This document shows positions 4,797-12,533 of a stretch of DNA of 35,136 nucleotides, one piece after another. This DNA is from a virus: the IMG/VR virus record IMGVR_UViG_3300042868_002711, positions 1-35,136 of that record; one strand, written 5' to 3'. Position 1 is the stretch's first letter, and each line of letters opens with the position of its first letter. The translations under genes and the position numbers were made by a program. The notes under the pieces were generated by a model, which worked only from the letters and a program-made list of their open reading frames with translations, ran no database searches and was not told the DNA's origin.

Positions 4797-6998
4797 ATGA
4801 CAAAGATCAGCGTATTCTACGGATTACCAAAAAAAGATACACCTCACATGGCGGAGGGTATTATGACAATTTCAGACTTTCTTAACCATGTCAAATATGG
4901 AAAATGGAAAGACCAAATTGAAGCCGTCCGTGCTATTGAGGACAAGAAAGCACGTGACAGGGTAAAGGCCAATTTACCATCAGTTACAATAGCTGGACTA
5001 TTCAAGCAGCGAAAGGCTGAGATGATCATCGAGCATAGTGGTTTCATTGCCATTGACATTGATGGCTTTAATGATAAGGCCGCGTTATTATCAGACCCAT
5101 ACACCTACGCTTTATTCTATTCAGCAAGTGGTCGAGGTATTGCGGTAGTTGTAAAAGTGAATGGTGAAAAGCATAAGGAAAGCTACCGTTGGCTTTCTAA
5201 TTACTACTATTCAACATACGGGATTGCGGTAGATGAAGCACCAAAATCACCCGCTTCACTAAGGTATGTGTCATACGATCCCGACATCTATATAAACGAA
5301 CGGTCGAAAAAGTCAGGTGCTAAATCAGAACCAAAGTCACGCGTACCTTCACTACCCATAGTTCTGCCATCTAATGTTGCAGCCGAAATGTGTCAGGAGG
5401 CTGTTGGACTTGGAATAGACCTTGCACCTGATTATGAAAGCTATTTTAAGTTGGGAGTTTCTTTGGCCGCTGGATTCGGTGAAGATGGACGCGGAATGTT
5501 TCACCTTTTGTGCGGTGTATCGCCTAAGTATAACAGCACACAGGCGGAAAGAAAATATACCGAATGTATTAGAACGGCATCCAACGGCAAAATATCAGTA
5601 GGAACATTCTACTGGATGCTTAAACAAGCTGGGATTCACGCACCTAAAACAAACACACGGGCAGTTCAACTGGCAGCAATGGGCAAGAGGTCTGGGCGTG
5701 ACGTTAGTGGGGTGGTTCAACAACTCGTTGAAATGGAGGGTGTTCCACGCGAACAGGCCGAACTGGTTGCAAAAGAGGTTTATGATCGAGAGGATATTGA
5801 TTTACGCAATGTTTCAAATGACCCTGAAAACCTTATCGAAGGAATCATGGAATGGGTTAGGCAGAACCACCCGATCAGGAAGAATGTAATAACCCAAAAA
5901 CTAGAAGAGAACGGTACGGAAGTTTCTTCAGAGCGGCTCAATAGCATATACCTACGCGCTCGGCTTATGTTCAACTCAAAGGACGTTACATTCGACCTTA
6001 TAAACCGCGTTATTTTCAGCGACTTTACAAATGAGTTCAATCCAATACACGAATACATCGACAAGAACAGATACCGAAACGGAGGCGGCCACATTGATGC
6101 GTTGATACGAACCGTAAAAACAGACAGCCCGCACGCAGATATTTTTATCCGCAAATGGTGTTTAGGGTGGGTTGCAGCTATTAATGGGCATCCAGTTAGG
6201 TCTGTTCTAACTTTAGTAGGTGGTCAGAATACAGGGAAAACTGAATGGTTCAGGCGAATACCTCCACCTTCACTTCGTAAGTATTACGCAGAATCTAAAC
6301 TTGACGCTGGCAAGGACGATGACATTTTAATGTGTCAGAAACTTTGGGTGATGGATGATGAAATGGGCGGCAAATCAAAACAGGATGAGAAGCGATTTAA
6401 GGAACTAACATCAAAGTCAACATTCAGCCTCCGCGCACCTTACGGACGGCACAATGAAGACTACAAACGGTTGGCTATTCTGTGCGGAACATCAAACGAA
6501 GAAGACATTATCAACGACCCGACAGGCAATACCCGAATACTTCCTGTCAAGGTTTTGAGTATAGACCATGAAGCATACAACGCCATAGACAAGGACGAAC
6601 TATTCATGGAGTGTGTTCGGGCATTTGAATCTGATGAGGAGTGGCAGCTTAATAAAGAAGAACTAAGGATGCTCGATGCTATGGGTACTGATTTTGAAAC
6701 CACTCCATTTGAGCGCGAGTTGATACTCAGGTTCTTTAGGCCACGGCAAGGTGGTGATATTGCTTCTCACATGAGTTCTACCGACATCAAAGACCATATC
6801 GAAACAAGGTCACGTCAGAAGATACTACGATCTAAACAGTTCGGAATTGAGTTGAAAAGGATATTCGGTGAGTCTTTTAGCAAGCGAGTCAACGGTTTTC
6901 CGACAAAAGTCTATGAGGTTTACCGATTACACGACAACGAAGCTACTACACACGAAAGCCGCGCTACCATTGGGATTGATGACTTTGACGCATTCTAA
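4797..6998 (+). CDS. Primase-helicase (VirE-N / PriCT / VirE-type ATPase)
   Basis: Large replication protein (733 aa) expected to prime and unwind phage DNA. The N-terminal part (about residues 5-165, with GFIAIDIDGF and LFYSASGRGIAVVVK) matches the VirE N-terminal/BT4734-like primase-related domain. A PriCT-like helical linker follows at about 190-275. The C-terminal half is a VirE-type ATPase with Walker A GGQNTGKT at 475-482, Walker B LWVMDDE with acidic residues 520-522, and a sensor-like segment ending in CGTSNEEDI and GNTRILPV. The ATG at 4797 is preferred over the in-frame TTG at 4770 inside a hairpin. The gene follows the CCCTA/TAGGG repeat region. Its last 60 bases contain a GCTACTAC motif and a 22-bp segment that is repeated in the following spacer. 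Confidence 0.88.
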   Translation: MTKISVFYGLPKKDTPHMAEGIMTISDFLNHVKYGKWKDQIEAVRAIEDKKARDRVKANLPSVTIAGLFKQRKAEMIIEHSGFIAIDIDGFNDKAALLSDPYTYALFYSASGRGIAVVVKVNGEKHKESYRWLSNYYYSTYGIAVDEAPKSPASLRYVSYDPDIYINERSKKSGAKSEPKSRVPSLPIVLPSNVAAEMCQEAVGLGIDLAPDYESYFKLGVSLAAGFGEDGRGMFHLLCGVSPKYNSTQAERKYTECIRTASNGKISVGTFYWMLKQAGIHAPKTNTRAVQLAAMGKRSGRDVSGVVQQLVEMEGVPREQAELVAKEVYDREDIDLRNVSNDPENLIEGIMEWVRQNHPIRKNVITQKLEENGTEVSSERLNSIYLRARLMFNSKDVTFDLINRVIFSDFTNEFNPIHEYIDKNRYRNGGGHIDALIRTVKTDSPHADIFIRKWCLGWVAAINGHPVRSVLTLVGGQNTGKTEWFRRIPPPSLRKYYAESKLDAGKDDDILMCQKLWVMDDEMGGKSKQDEKRFKELTSKSTFSLRAPYGRHNEDYKRLAILCGTSNEEDIINDPTGNTRILPVKVLSIDHEAYNAIDKDELFMECVRAFESDEEWQLNKEELRMLDAMGTDFETTPFERELILRFFRPRQGGDIASHMSSTDIKDHIETRSRQKILRSKQFGIELKRIFGESFSKRVNGFPTKVYEVYRLHDNEATTHESRATIGIDDFDAF

Positions 6999-7194
6999 TG
7001 TAGTAGCGTAGTAGCGTAGTGTATAGACATCAATGACAGCCTCTTTTAAATACGATGTGAATATTAACGATACTACTCTATATACTAAATATTAAATTTT
7101 ATAAGTTACACTACTACAAAGCCCTGAAAGCCGCGCTACCATTGGGAAAAAGCGTAGTAGGGTGAAAAGTTACAACGCTACTACACGCTACTAC
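6942..7194. repeat. GTAGTAGC/GCTACTAC repeats and 22-bp direct repeat
   Basis: The 198-bp spacer before the helicase gene is repeat-rich. GTAGTAGC occurs in tandem at 7000-7007 and 7008-7015, GTAGTAG at 7154-7160, and the inverted form GCTACTAC at 6942-6949, 7177-7184 and 7187-7194, with CTACTAC at 7111-7117. The outer copies could pair into a long stem. In addition, the 22 bases at 6954-6975, inside the end of the primase gene and beginning GAAAGCCGCG, recur exactly at 7126-7147, each preceded by a CTACTAC motif. The middle (7060-7105) is very A+T-rich. This could be an origin, a partition-like site, a regulatory site or the scar of a duplication. Confidence 0.75.
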
Positions 7195-7196
7195 AC

Positions 7197-8642
7197 ATGA
7201 TCAAACTCAGACAATATCAAACAGAAGCAATAGACCAACTGCGGGGAGGTTTTCGGCAAGGACATCAACGTCAGGTGTTGTGTCTTGCAACAGGAAGTGG
7301 GAAGACGGTCATATTTTCTGAAATGGTCTGCCGAGCGGCTGCGAAAGGAACAAGGACGTTGGTGCTAACCGACAGAGTTGAACTCTTTGGACAAACAATG
7401 AAAGCGTTAGGGCGAGTTGGCCTGACACCTCAGTTGATCCACGCTAAAGGAAACGATACAATTGACCCGCTGGCATTGGTTAGTGTTGGAATGGTAGAAA
7501 CCGTAAAGCGAAGAGTAGCCAAGGGCGCAGAATTAGCACCTCAAATGATTGTAATTGACGAGGCGCATAAGGGTAATTTCACAAGGATATTGGAAATGTT
7601 CCCAAACGCTATGATAATCGGGGCAACTGCAACTCCAGTAGGCAAGCACTTTCATAAGTATTATACGAATATTGTACAAAACACGGACATTCCAGAACTC
7701 GTTGAACTTGGTTACTTGTCAAGATGTCGCGCCTTTCAGATGCAGGATGATTTAAGCGACCTTGAAACGAAGGCAGGGGAATACACCGATGATAGTTTAT
7801 TTGGTCACTTCAATTCTCAGAAACTATTTGACGGAGTTATAGACCAATATAGATCGAAGGCCAACGATAAGAAAACAATCGTATTCAACGTGAACATCAA
7901 ACACGCTGAAAACATGACCAAGGCTTTCAATGACGCGGGCATAAGGGCTGAATGTGTGACAAGCAATACACCAAAAGACGAACGATCAAGGATACTTAAC
8001 GCCTTTTCTAATGGGCATTTTCCAGTATTGAACAATTGCGGAATACTTACTACGGGATATGATGAACCAACAATCGAATGCGTAATAATGAACCGAGCGA
8101 CAAAGAGCCTACCATTATGGCTTCAATGTTGCGGACGTGGTTCAAGAACCATTCAGGATGTCAAGGATGAGTTCATCGTTCTTGATTTTGGAATGAATCA
8201 CGACCAGCACGGTATGTGGGCAGAAGCGCGTAAATGGAAAATAGAGCCACCACGCAAGAAAAAAAAGGCTGACACCGCTCCAGTCAAGGAGTGTCCGAAG
8301 TGTCAATCACTTGTATTCGCATCTGCACGAACTTGCCGTTACTGCAATCATTCGTTTCCATTTGAAGCAAAGGAACTTTCAGAAGGGAAGATGGTTGAGA
8401 TGTCATTACGCATACCAACAAACCTTGAAGGTCGAAAAATCAGTAGCCTTAATTTATTGGAGTTGATAGAACTTGAGCGATCAAAGGCTTACAAACCAAC
8501 TTTCATTTGGAGGGTAATTAGGTCAAGGGGCGAACAGTCAATAAAAGACTATGCGTTAGTTAAGAAGTATTCAAGCGGATGGGTTTATAGACAGAAACAA
8601 GAAATGCACAATTCACAATTTAAAGACTACGTACTAAGATGA
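7197..8642 (+). CDS. DEAH-box superfamily 2 helicase
   Basis: ATP-dependent helicase for phage DNA replication or recombination. Visible motifs: Q-motif-like RQYQTEAI at 5-12, Walker A ATGSGKT at 31-37, Walker B DEAH at 121-124, motif III GATATPVG at 142-149 and motif VI QCCGRGSR at 310-317. The C-terminus carries a four-cysteine zinc ribbon (CPKC at 366-369 and CRYC at 380-383), followed by about 100 unassigned residues. The order matches phage SF2 helicases of the ResIII/RAD25-like type. The ATG is placed three bases after the last inverted GCTACTAC repeat, so the repeats may affect its expression. Its stop overlaps the VRR-NUC start (ATGA). Confidence 0.92.
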   Translation: MIKLRQYQTEAIDQLRGGFRQGHQRQVLCLATGSGKTVIFSEMVCRAAAKGTRTLVLTDRVELFGQTMKALGRVGLTPQLIHAKGNDTIDPLALVSVGMVETVKRRVAKGAELAPQMIVIDEAHKGNFTRILEMFPNAMIIGATATPVGKHFHKYYTNIVQNTDIPELVELGYLSRCRAFQMQDDLSDLETKAGEYTDDSLFGHFNSQKLFDGVIDQYRSKANDKKTIVFNVNIKHAENMTKAFNDAGIRAECVTSNTPKDERSRILNAFSNGHFPVLNNCGILTTGYDEPTIECVIMNRATKSLPLWLQCCGRGSRTIQDVKDEFIVLDFGMNHDQHGMWAEARKWKIEPPRKKKKADTAPVKECPKCQSLVFASARTCRYCNHSFPFEAKELSEGKMVEMSLRIPTNLEGRKISSLNLLELIELERSKAYKPTFIWRVIRSRGEQSIKDYALVKKYSSGWVYRQKQEMHNSQFKDYVLR

Positions 8643-8965
8643 GCGACATAACAGAAGCTAGACTTCAATCAGATTGCTTCTTGTGGCATTGGAACACTCG
8701 ACCGAATGAACGGGGGTTGCTTTTCATGGTTCACAACGCCCCAAAGAACGCGATTGACGGGGCGAGGCTTAAAGCAATGGGGATGGTGGCGGGAGTAAGC
8801 GACATGATCTACCTGCGCGATGGGTTGCCGCCTTTGTGCATAGAGTTAAAGCTACCCGATGGGATACAGTCAAAGGCTCAGAAAGAATGGCAGAAGGTGG
8901 CCGAATCGGTTGGATGTGAGTACGTGATCATTCGCAGCTTTGAGGAGTTTAAAGACGTTATTTAG
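8639..8965 (+). CDS. VRR-NUC domain nuclease
   Basis: A 108-aa single-domain protein of the VRR-NUC family, PD-(D/E)xK-type nucleases found in phages and in FAN1-like repair enzymes that cut branched DNA. The key pattern is present: GVSDMIYL with Asp55, then CIELKLPDG with Glu69 and Lys71, then SKAQKEWQ with Gln81. Length is typical for stand-alone phage copies. Translation is coupled to the helicase upstream (ATGA). A likely role is resolving recombination or replication intermediates together with the helicase and YqaJ nuclease. Its stop lies in TTATTTAGAAT (8958-8968), the left half of the P1-P3 palindrome. Confidence 0.88.
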   Translation: MSDITEARLQSDCFLWHWNTRPNERGLLFMVHNAPKNAIDGARLKAMGMVAGVSDMIYLRDGLPPLCIELKLPDGIQSKAQKEWQKVAESVGCEYVIIRSFEEFKDVI

Positions 8966-8966
8966 A

Positions 8967-9629
8967 ATGAAGGTAGTAGAATTATTCGCGGGAAGTAGAT
9001 GCGTAGGACGCGCGGCTGAATCTCTTGGACATGAAGTGTTCAGCGTTGACTGGCAACCGTTCGATAGTATCAATTGGGTCGGTGACATTGCAGACATGAC
9101 AACTGAATCCGTGCCGTTCATTCCTGACTTCGTTTGGGCTTCGCCAGATTGCACCACTTATACAATAGCAGCTATCAGTCACCACAGGAACGGGGCTGAA
9201 CCAAAATCAGACTACGCCAAGAAATGCGATGCGGTCAATCAACACTTCATTGCGCTAATTGACCAATGGTTAACGGTCAATCCCGACATGGTTTTCTTCA
9301 TTGAGAACCCGCGCGGAATGATGCGTAAGATGCCTTGGATGCAACGGTTCAGGCGTGAAACGGTGTGGTACTGCCAATACGGTGACGATCGGGCGAAGCC
9401 TACGGACATTTGGACAAACTCAAAGTCATGGCAACCGCGCCCAATGTGCCACAACGGAAACCCGAACTGTCACCACGAATCTGCACCACGCGGAAGCCGA
9501 ACAGGAACGCAAGGACGGAAAGGTAGTTACGACCGTAGCCGAATACCTGAACAACTATGCGTTGAGGTCTTGGAAAGCGTATCGCGTCCGATAATTCAGC
9601 TACCACAGTTCACGCTTGACCTTATTTAG
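8967..9629 (+). CDS. C5-cytosine DNA methyltransferase-like protein
   Basis: A 220-aa protein related to DNA cytosine-5 methyltransferases. Motif I is LFAGS (residues 6-10), and ENPRG at 113-117 matches the ENV motif VI. The catalytic Pro-Cys motif appears as ASPDCTTYT, with Cys62 in the expected place but Asp instead of the usual second Pro. The protein is shorter than typical 300-400-aa enzymes and I cannot place a clear target-recognition domain, so it may be a divergent modifier. No restriction enzyme is adjacent, so protection of phage DNA against host nucleases is the likely role. The ATG at 8967 is one base after the previous stop. Its own TAG stop (9627-9629) lies inside the P3 palindrome. 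Confidence 0.78.
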   Translation: MKVVELFAGSRCVGRAAESLGHEVFSVDWQPFDSINWVGDIADMTTESVPFIPDFVWASPDCTTYTIAAISHHRNGAEPKSDYAKKCDAVNQHFIALIDQWLTVNPDMVFFIENPRGMMRKMPWMQRFRRETVWYCQYGDDRAKPTDIWTNSKSWQPRPMCHNGNPNCHHESAPRGSRTGTQGRKGSYDRSRIPEQLCVEVLESVSRPIIQLPQFTLDLI

Positions 9630-9695
9630 AATCATTCTAAATTACACCCAAACGAATTATTAATTTGTCCATGTCGGAATGATGCCGTAGATTTG
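9622..9695 (+). promoter_or_regulatory. Operator/promoter cassette P3
   Basis: Third copy: palindrome at 9624-9642 (centre 9633), TTTG at 9664-9667, a 20-bp spacer and TAgaTTTG at 9688-9695. It overlaps the last codons of the methyltransferase gene. Palindrome-to-box distance is 55 bp, against 54 in P1 and P2. It drives the recombination genes from 9718, with a leader of about 18 nt. Confidence 0.87.
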
Positions 9696-9717
9696 ACAAA
9701 ACAAAAACAGAGAACAG

Positions 9718-10230
9718 ATGCCAAATTACAGAAACGTGTATAAGTCCGACCACCTAGGGGTTGTTGACTTGGAGGAATTGGTCGAACAAGGTAAGCCGCT
9801 TGTGTTCACCGTGACGAAAGTCAAACAAGAAGAAGGCGCGATGGTCGCAGGGAACAAGGGCAACTTCAACATCGCCTACTTCAAAGAGGGCATTAAGCCG
9901 TTGGTTCTCAACGCTACCAACGCCAATACCATAAGAAGGCTTGGCGGTTTCGGAACAGACGTTGACACTTGGCTGAATTTGGCCGTTGAACTGTACATTG
10001 ATTCATCCGTCAAAATGAAAGGTCAGGTGGTCGGAGGTGTTCGGATAAGGACAACAAGCCCAACTCCACGGGTTGAGGTGTCAGATACTTTAGCCATCGC
10101 TGCATTATGCGCGGCAACTGACCTCGGACAGCTTAACGCAATATGGAAGGGGCTGGGTGCAGATGAGAAGAAACTAGCTACCGTGATCAAAGTGGCACAG
10201 GATATTAAAGTTAAACTAGCTGAGAAATGA
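9718..10230 (+). CDS. Conserved phage protein, likely recombination partner of YqaJ
   Basis: First gene after P3 (170 aa). It contains KPLVLNATNANTIRRLGG (about residues 61-78) and a beta-rich stretch with ELYIDSSVKMKGQVVGGVRI, followed by a helical C-terminal third. Proteins with this NAxNAxxI plus LYVDxxV...GGxxVxGIRI pattern are, from memory, common directly upstream of YqaJ-type exonucleases in phages. They may bind single-stranded DNA or aid annealing, but I know of no certain function. The stop overlaps the YqaJ start (ATGA), supporting a shared role. Confidence 0.65.
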   Translation: MPNYRNVYKSDHLGVVDLEELVEQGKPLVFTVTKVKQEEGAMVAGNKGNFNIAYFKEGIKPLVLNATNANTIRRLGGFGTDVDTWLNLAVELYIDSSVKMKGQVVGGVRIRTTSPTPRVEVSDTLAIAALCAATDLGQLNAIWKGLGADEKKLATVIKVAQDIKVKLAEK

Positions 10231-10880
10231 AACCACACTTCAACATAGAACAAGGTTCGGACGAATGGCATTTGATCCGACAGGCAAAGGTAGGCGGCTC
10301 AACGTCAGGCCAACTTCACGTAAAGTCAGACACGCTACTGGAGCAGCTGCTTTCAGAAATGGCCGAACCGTTCCAAGTACCTGACGAGGGGTTCATCACA
10401 GCACCAATGCAACGGGGCAAAGACCTAGAGCCGTTGGCTGTTGCCGAGGTTGCTAAATACACGGGGCTGTCTTTCATGTCGGTCGGGTGGCTTCAATCAG
10501 ATGAGTGCGAATTGATAGGCGCAAGTCCAGACGCGATAACCGAAGATCTGACAGAGATCATTGAAACAAAATGCCCGAACGCCAAGACGCATATCAGCTA
10601 CCTTCGTGCAGGGATAGTTCCAATAGACCACGTTGATCAAGTGGTGCATTACTTCGCGGTTCATTCCGAATTACAGAAGGTTCACTTCGCTTCGTATCGC
10701 CCCGAATGCATCAAGCCGTTGTTCGTTAAGACCATAACAAGGGACTCGGTTGTGAATGTCGGGACGAAGGCGAGGCCAGTAATGCTATCAGTTGGCGATT
10801 ACGCTAAAGAGAAGGTAACACTTGCCCAATCATTGACGGTCAGATTAAAAGAAGAAATCAATAAACTAAACGAAATATGA
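10227..10880 (+). CDS. YqaJ-family viral recombinase exonuclease
   Basis: A lambda-exonuclease-like nuclease (217 aa) that would resect double-stranded ends for homologous recombination during replication. The PD-(D/E)xK core is visible: QGSDEWHLIRQAKVGGS at the N-terminus, RGKDLEPLA with Glu68, GASPDAI with Asp102 and IIETKCP with Glu113 and Lys115. Length is normal for the family. It sits between its usual partner-like protein and a DUF3127 protein, with ATGA overlaps on both sides, so the three are probably made together. No Beta/RecT-type annealase is recognised, so the upstream protein is the best candidate for that role. Confidence 0.9.
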   Translation: MKPHFNIEQGSDEWHLIRQAKVGGSTSGQLHVKSDTLLEQLLSEMAEPFQVPDEGFITAPMQRGKDLEPLAVAEVAKYTGLSFMSVGWLQSDECELIGASPDAITEDLTEIIETKCPNAKTHISYLRAGIVPIDHVDQVVHYFAVHSELQKVHFASYRPECIKPLFVKTITRDSVVNVGTKARPVMLSVGDYAKEKVTLAQSLTVRLKEEINKLNEI

Positions 10881-11155
10881 AGCAGTTAAAAGGTACTATT
10901 CACAGCATTACCCCGATTGAAACGGTCGGGGCTAACGGAACTCAAAAGCGGTCAGTAGTCTTAAACACGGGTGACCAATACAATCCGCACGTTGCTATCA
11001 CATTCATGGGCAAGTCAATTGACAAGGCGGCTAACCTCCGAGTAGGGCAGGACGTTACGATTGACGTGAACATCGGCAGCCGAGAATATAACGGTAAGTG
11101 GTTTACCGAAGTAAGCGGATGGAAGGTGGCAATTGATAACGATGAGTTACCATGA
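10877..11155 (+). CDS. DUF3127 OB-fold-like protein
   Basis: A 92-aa protein matching the DUF3127 pattern: KGTIHSITPIETVGANGTQKR, then VAITFMGKSIDKA, and the family's hallmark IGSREYNGKWFTEVSGWKV at about residues 67-85. The family is widespread in Bacteroidota and their phages and resembles an OB-fold. A single-stranded-DNA-binding role is often suspected, and the position directly after the YqaJ exonuclease agrees, but I know of no proof. Overlaps its neighbours by ATGA on both sides. Confidence 0.8.
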   Translation: MKQLKGTIHSITPIETVGANGTQKRSVVLNTGDQYNPHVAITFMGKSIDKAANLRVGQDVTIDVNIGSREYNGKWFTEVSGWKVAIDNDELP

Positions 11156-11580
11156 CAAAGAACAACGACCAATTCCGCGAACTAATGTATAGGCACAATG
11201 AAAACATTGACCTAGCCGTTGCTGAGTTACATCAAGAGTTGATGGTAACGATGTTCGAAGGCAGAATGAAGGAAGATAGATTCAAACCACCCGTCAAGGA
11301 TGTGTTTCTTGAAGTGTGCAGGGAGTTCACCGTTACGCCTGAAATCGCATTGGCAAAGACGCGGATACCATACGCAACCACACCGCGCCACGTTATTCGA
11401 TGGTATCTTACGAGGCGGCTTGAATTGACTGGACACCTAACGGCAAAGGTCACCAACTCAGTCAACCACGCTACGGTAATTCATTCGACCAAACAAGTTG
11501 ACAATTGGATGCGAACAGATCTGGCGTTCAAGGCGAAGGTTGAAAGGATAGTCAACAGGCTAGAAAGAAATGCAGCATAA
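11152..11580 (+). CDS. Stand-alone DnaA domain IV-like DNA-binding protein
   Basis: A 142-aa protein whose central and C-terminal part (about residues 48-135) follows the pattern of the DnaA duplex-DNA-binding domain IV. VFLEVCREFTVTPE is the first helix, RIPYATTPRHVIRWYLTRR corresponds to the KRxxxxARQxAMYL helix, and NHATVIHSTKQV (105-116) corresponds to the DnaA signature DHTTVIHA. The first 45 residues are a charged helical region. No AAA+ ATPase domain is present. It may bind the phage origin and recruit the replication machinery, or act as a regulator that competes with host DnaA. It belongs to the P3 operon, about 4 kb from the primase gene and candidate origin. Confidence 0.72.
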   Translation: MTKNNDQFRELMYRHNENIDLAVAELHQELMVTMFEGRMKEDRFKPPVKDVFLEVCREFTVTPEIALAKTRIPYATTPRHVIRWYLTRRLELTGHLTAKVTNSVNHATVIHSTKQVDNWMRTDLAFKAKVERIVNRLERNAA

Positions 11581-11731
11581 GACCACACCTTCATTCACGT
11601 ATCAAGGCAGAACTTTCCGATGCGTTGGAACTTTCAGAACAGCCAACGGATGGGAGCATGATGTACAGGATATTGAAACAAGAGAAGTAAAACGAAAGCC
11701 CGATTCATGGGTTGTAAAAGCAATGAAATGA
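11570..11731 (+). CDS. Small hypothetical protein (53 aa)
   Basis: A short frame that starts inside the end of the DnaA-like gene (ATG at 11570) and whose TGA overlaps the next start as ATGA, so it fills the gap exactly. The protein (MQHKTTPSFTYQGRTFRCVG...) is beta-rich and basic with no membrane segment. It looks like a compact SH3-like or similar small fold, but no family is recognised. Support is from its gap-filling overlaps and good amino-acid composition. Confidence 0.5.
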   Translation: MQHKTTPSFTYQGRTFRCVGTFRTANGWEHDVQDIETREVKRKPDSWVVKAMK

Positions 11732-12009
11732 AAGCCGAAACATTCACACTATTGGCGTTGACATCGTTGGTTGTTATTGTTGTCCACTTATACTCAGCAC
11801 TCACATACCATGAACCACCAATACCCCCGTGCGGTGACTTCCACAACTGCCGAATCATTCAGATAGACACGGATGGGGACTCGGCCACATACAGCGCGAT
11901 TCTGACAGACACTTGCCGACATTCGCGCCTAGTTCACTTCAAGGCCGAAGCTGATAGGTTCAATGCAGGTGACACGGCTCAGGGCAATTTCTTTGGGCAA
12001 TCAAAATAA
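11728..12009 (+). CDS. Single-pass membrane protein (93 aa)
   Basis: The frame opens at 11707, but the ATG at 11728 overlaps the previous stop (ATGA) and is preferred. After MKAETF comes a hydrophobic helix (about residues 7-25, TLLALTSLVVIVVHLYSAL), then a hydrophilic domain of about 65 residues with three cysteines (PPCGDFHNCR and DTCR) that could form disulphides outside the cytoplasm. It is either membrane-anchored or has an uncleaved signal. No family is recognised; effects on the envelope such as superinfection exclusion are conceivable. The -33 box of the next promoter lies in its final codons. Confidence 0.55.
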   Translation: MKAETFTLLALTSLVVIVVHLYSALTYHEPPIPPCGDFHNCRIIQIDTDGDSATYSAILTDTCRHSRLVHFKAEADRFNAGDTAQGNFFGQSK

Positions 12010-12022
12010 ATAATTACATTTG
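11992..12022 (+). promoter_or_regulatory. Bacteroidota-type promoter P4, near-leaderless
   Basis: TTTG at 11992-11995, a 19-bp spacer and TAcaTTTG at 12015-12022, a full match to the consensus. Transcription should begin around 12026-12028, at or right next to the ATG at 12028, so the first mRNA would have almost no leader. No P1-P3 palindrome lies upstream, so this promoter is probably regulated differently from the cassettes. Confidence 0.75.
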
Positions 12023-12027
12023 CAAAC

Positions 12028-12264
12028 ATGGGAACACGATTAGGCGTTGAGCCGCAAAGATTCAGATACACCGCCATTCTTGAGGACGGCACGAAGATTA
12101 CCAAAGTCTGCTCGCTTCAAAGGTTTGTTGAAGGGTTGCCTCAAGAGTTGGGGATTAAGTACGCGACATTGGCGAAGAACAAATGCTCGTTCACACATAA
12201 GGGCGTTAAGTTTGAGCGTAGGAGGATAGTTGAAACCGTAACCAAAAAAGAGATAGTAGGATGA
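12028..12264 (+). CDS. Small basic hypothetical protein (78 aa), probable leaderless mRNA
   Basis: Starts with ATG at 12028, five bases after the P4 -7 box; no other ATG exists in the frame, so translation from a leaderless or very short-leader mRNA is likely. The protein is basic (Lys/Arg-rich C-terminus, KFERRRIVETVTKKE) and contains FVEGLPQELGIKYATLAKNK, which could be a small helix-turn-helix-like DNA-contacting segment. No known family is recognised. As the first gene before the sigma-like protein, a regulatory role is possible but unproven. Confidence 0.55.
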   Translation: MGTRLGVEPQRFRYTAILEDGTKITKVCSLQRFVEGLPQELGIKYATLAKNKCSFTHKGVKFERRRIVETVTKKEIVG

Positions 12265-12527
12265 CACCGCTTTTGATAGTAATCATAATCGCATTGCTCG
12301 GTTTCATTGGCTTCATGAAACTTCGGATTGATTCGCTCAAGGCCGACTACGATGCGCTACTTGAACAGGCATCGAAAGACCATGCGAGCAACCGAACGGA
12401 GTTAGCTATCTGCAAAACAAACTACGCCATCATAAAGGAAGCAAACGAACGCATGAAGGCCGACCGCGCTAATCTGTATTTTAGGAATGAGAAGGGGCAG
12501 ATCGAGGCGATAACTCCGAAAAAATAA
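12261..12527 (+). CDS. Membrane-anchored coiled-coil protein (88 aa)
   Basis: The ATG overlaps the previous stop (ATGA). An N-terminal transmembrane helix (TPLLIVIIIALLGFIGFM, about residues 2-19) is followed by a charged helical region (KLRIDSLKADYDALLEQASKD and onward) suited to a coiled coil. The topology resembles an i-spanin or other small inner-membrane protein. Because a better spanin candidate exists at 1820-2537, no lysis function is assigned here. Confidence 0.55.
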   Translation: MTPLLIVIIIALLGFIGFMKLRIDSLKADYDALLEQASKDHASNRTELAICKTNYAIIKEANERMKADRANLYFRNEKGQIEAITPKK

Positions 12528-12533
12528 ACAGGT

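Noticed and set aside
5698-5889. Frame inside the primase-helicase gene
   Set aside because: Fully inside a well-supported gene in another frame with no independent support.
12047-12229. Overlapping + strand frame inside the leaderless gene
   Set aside because: Arg/Ser-rich shadow sequence with no promoter or family pattern.
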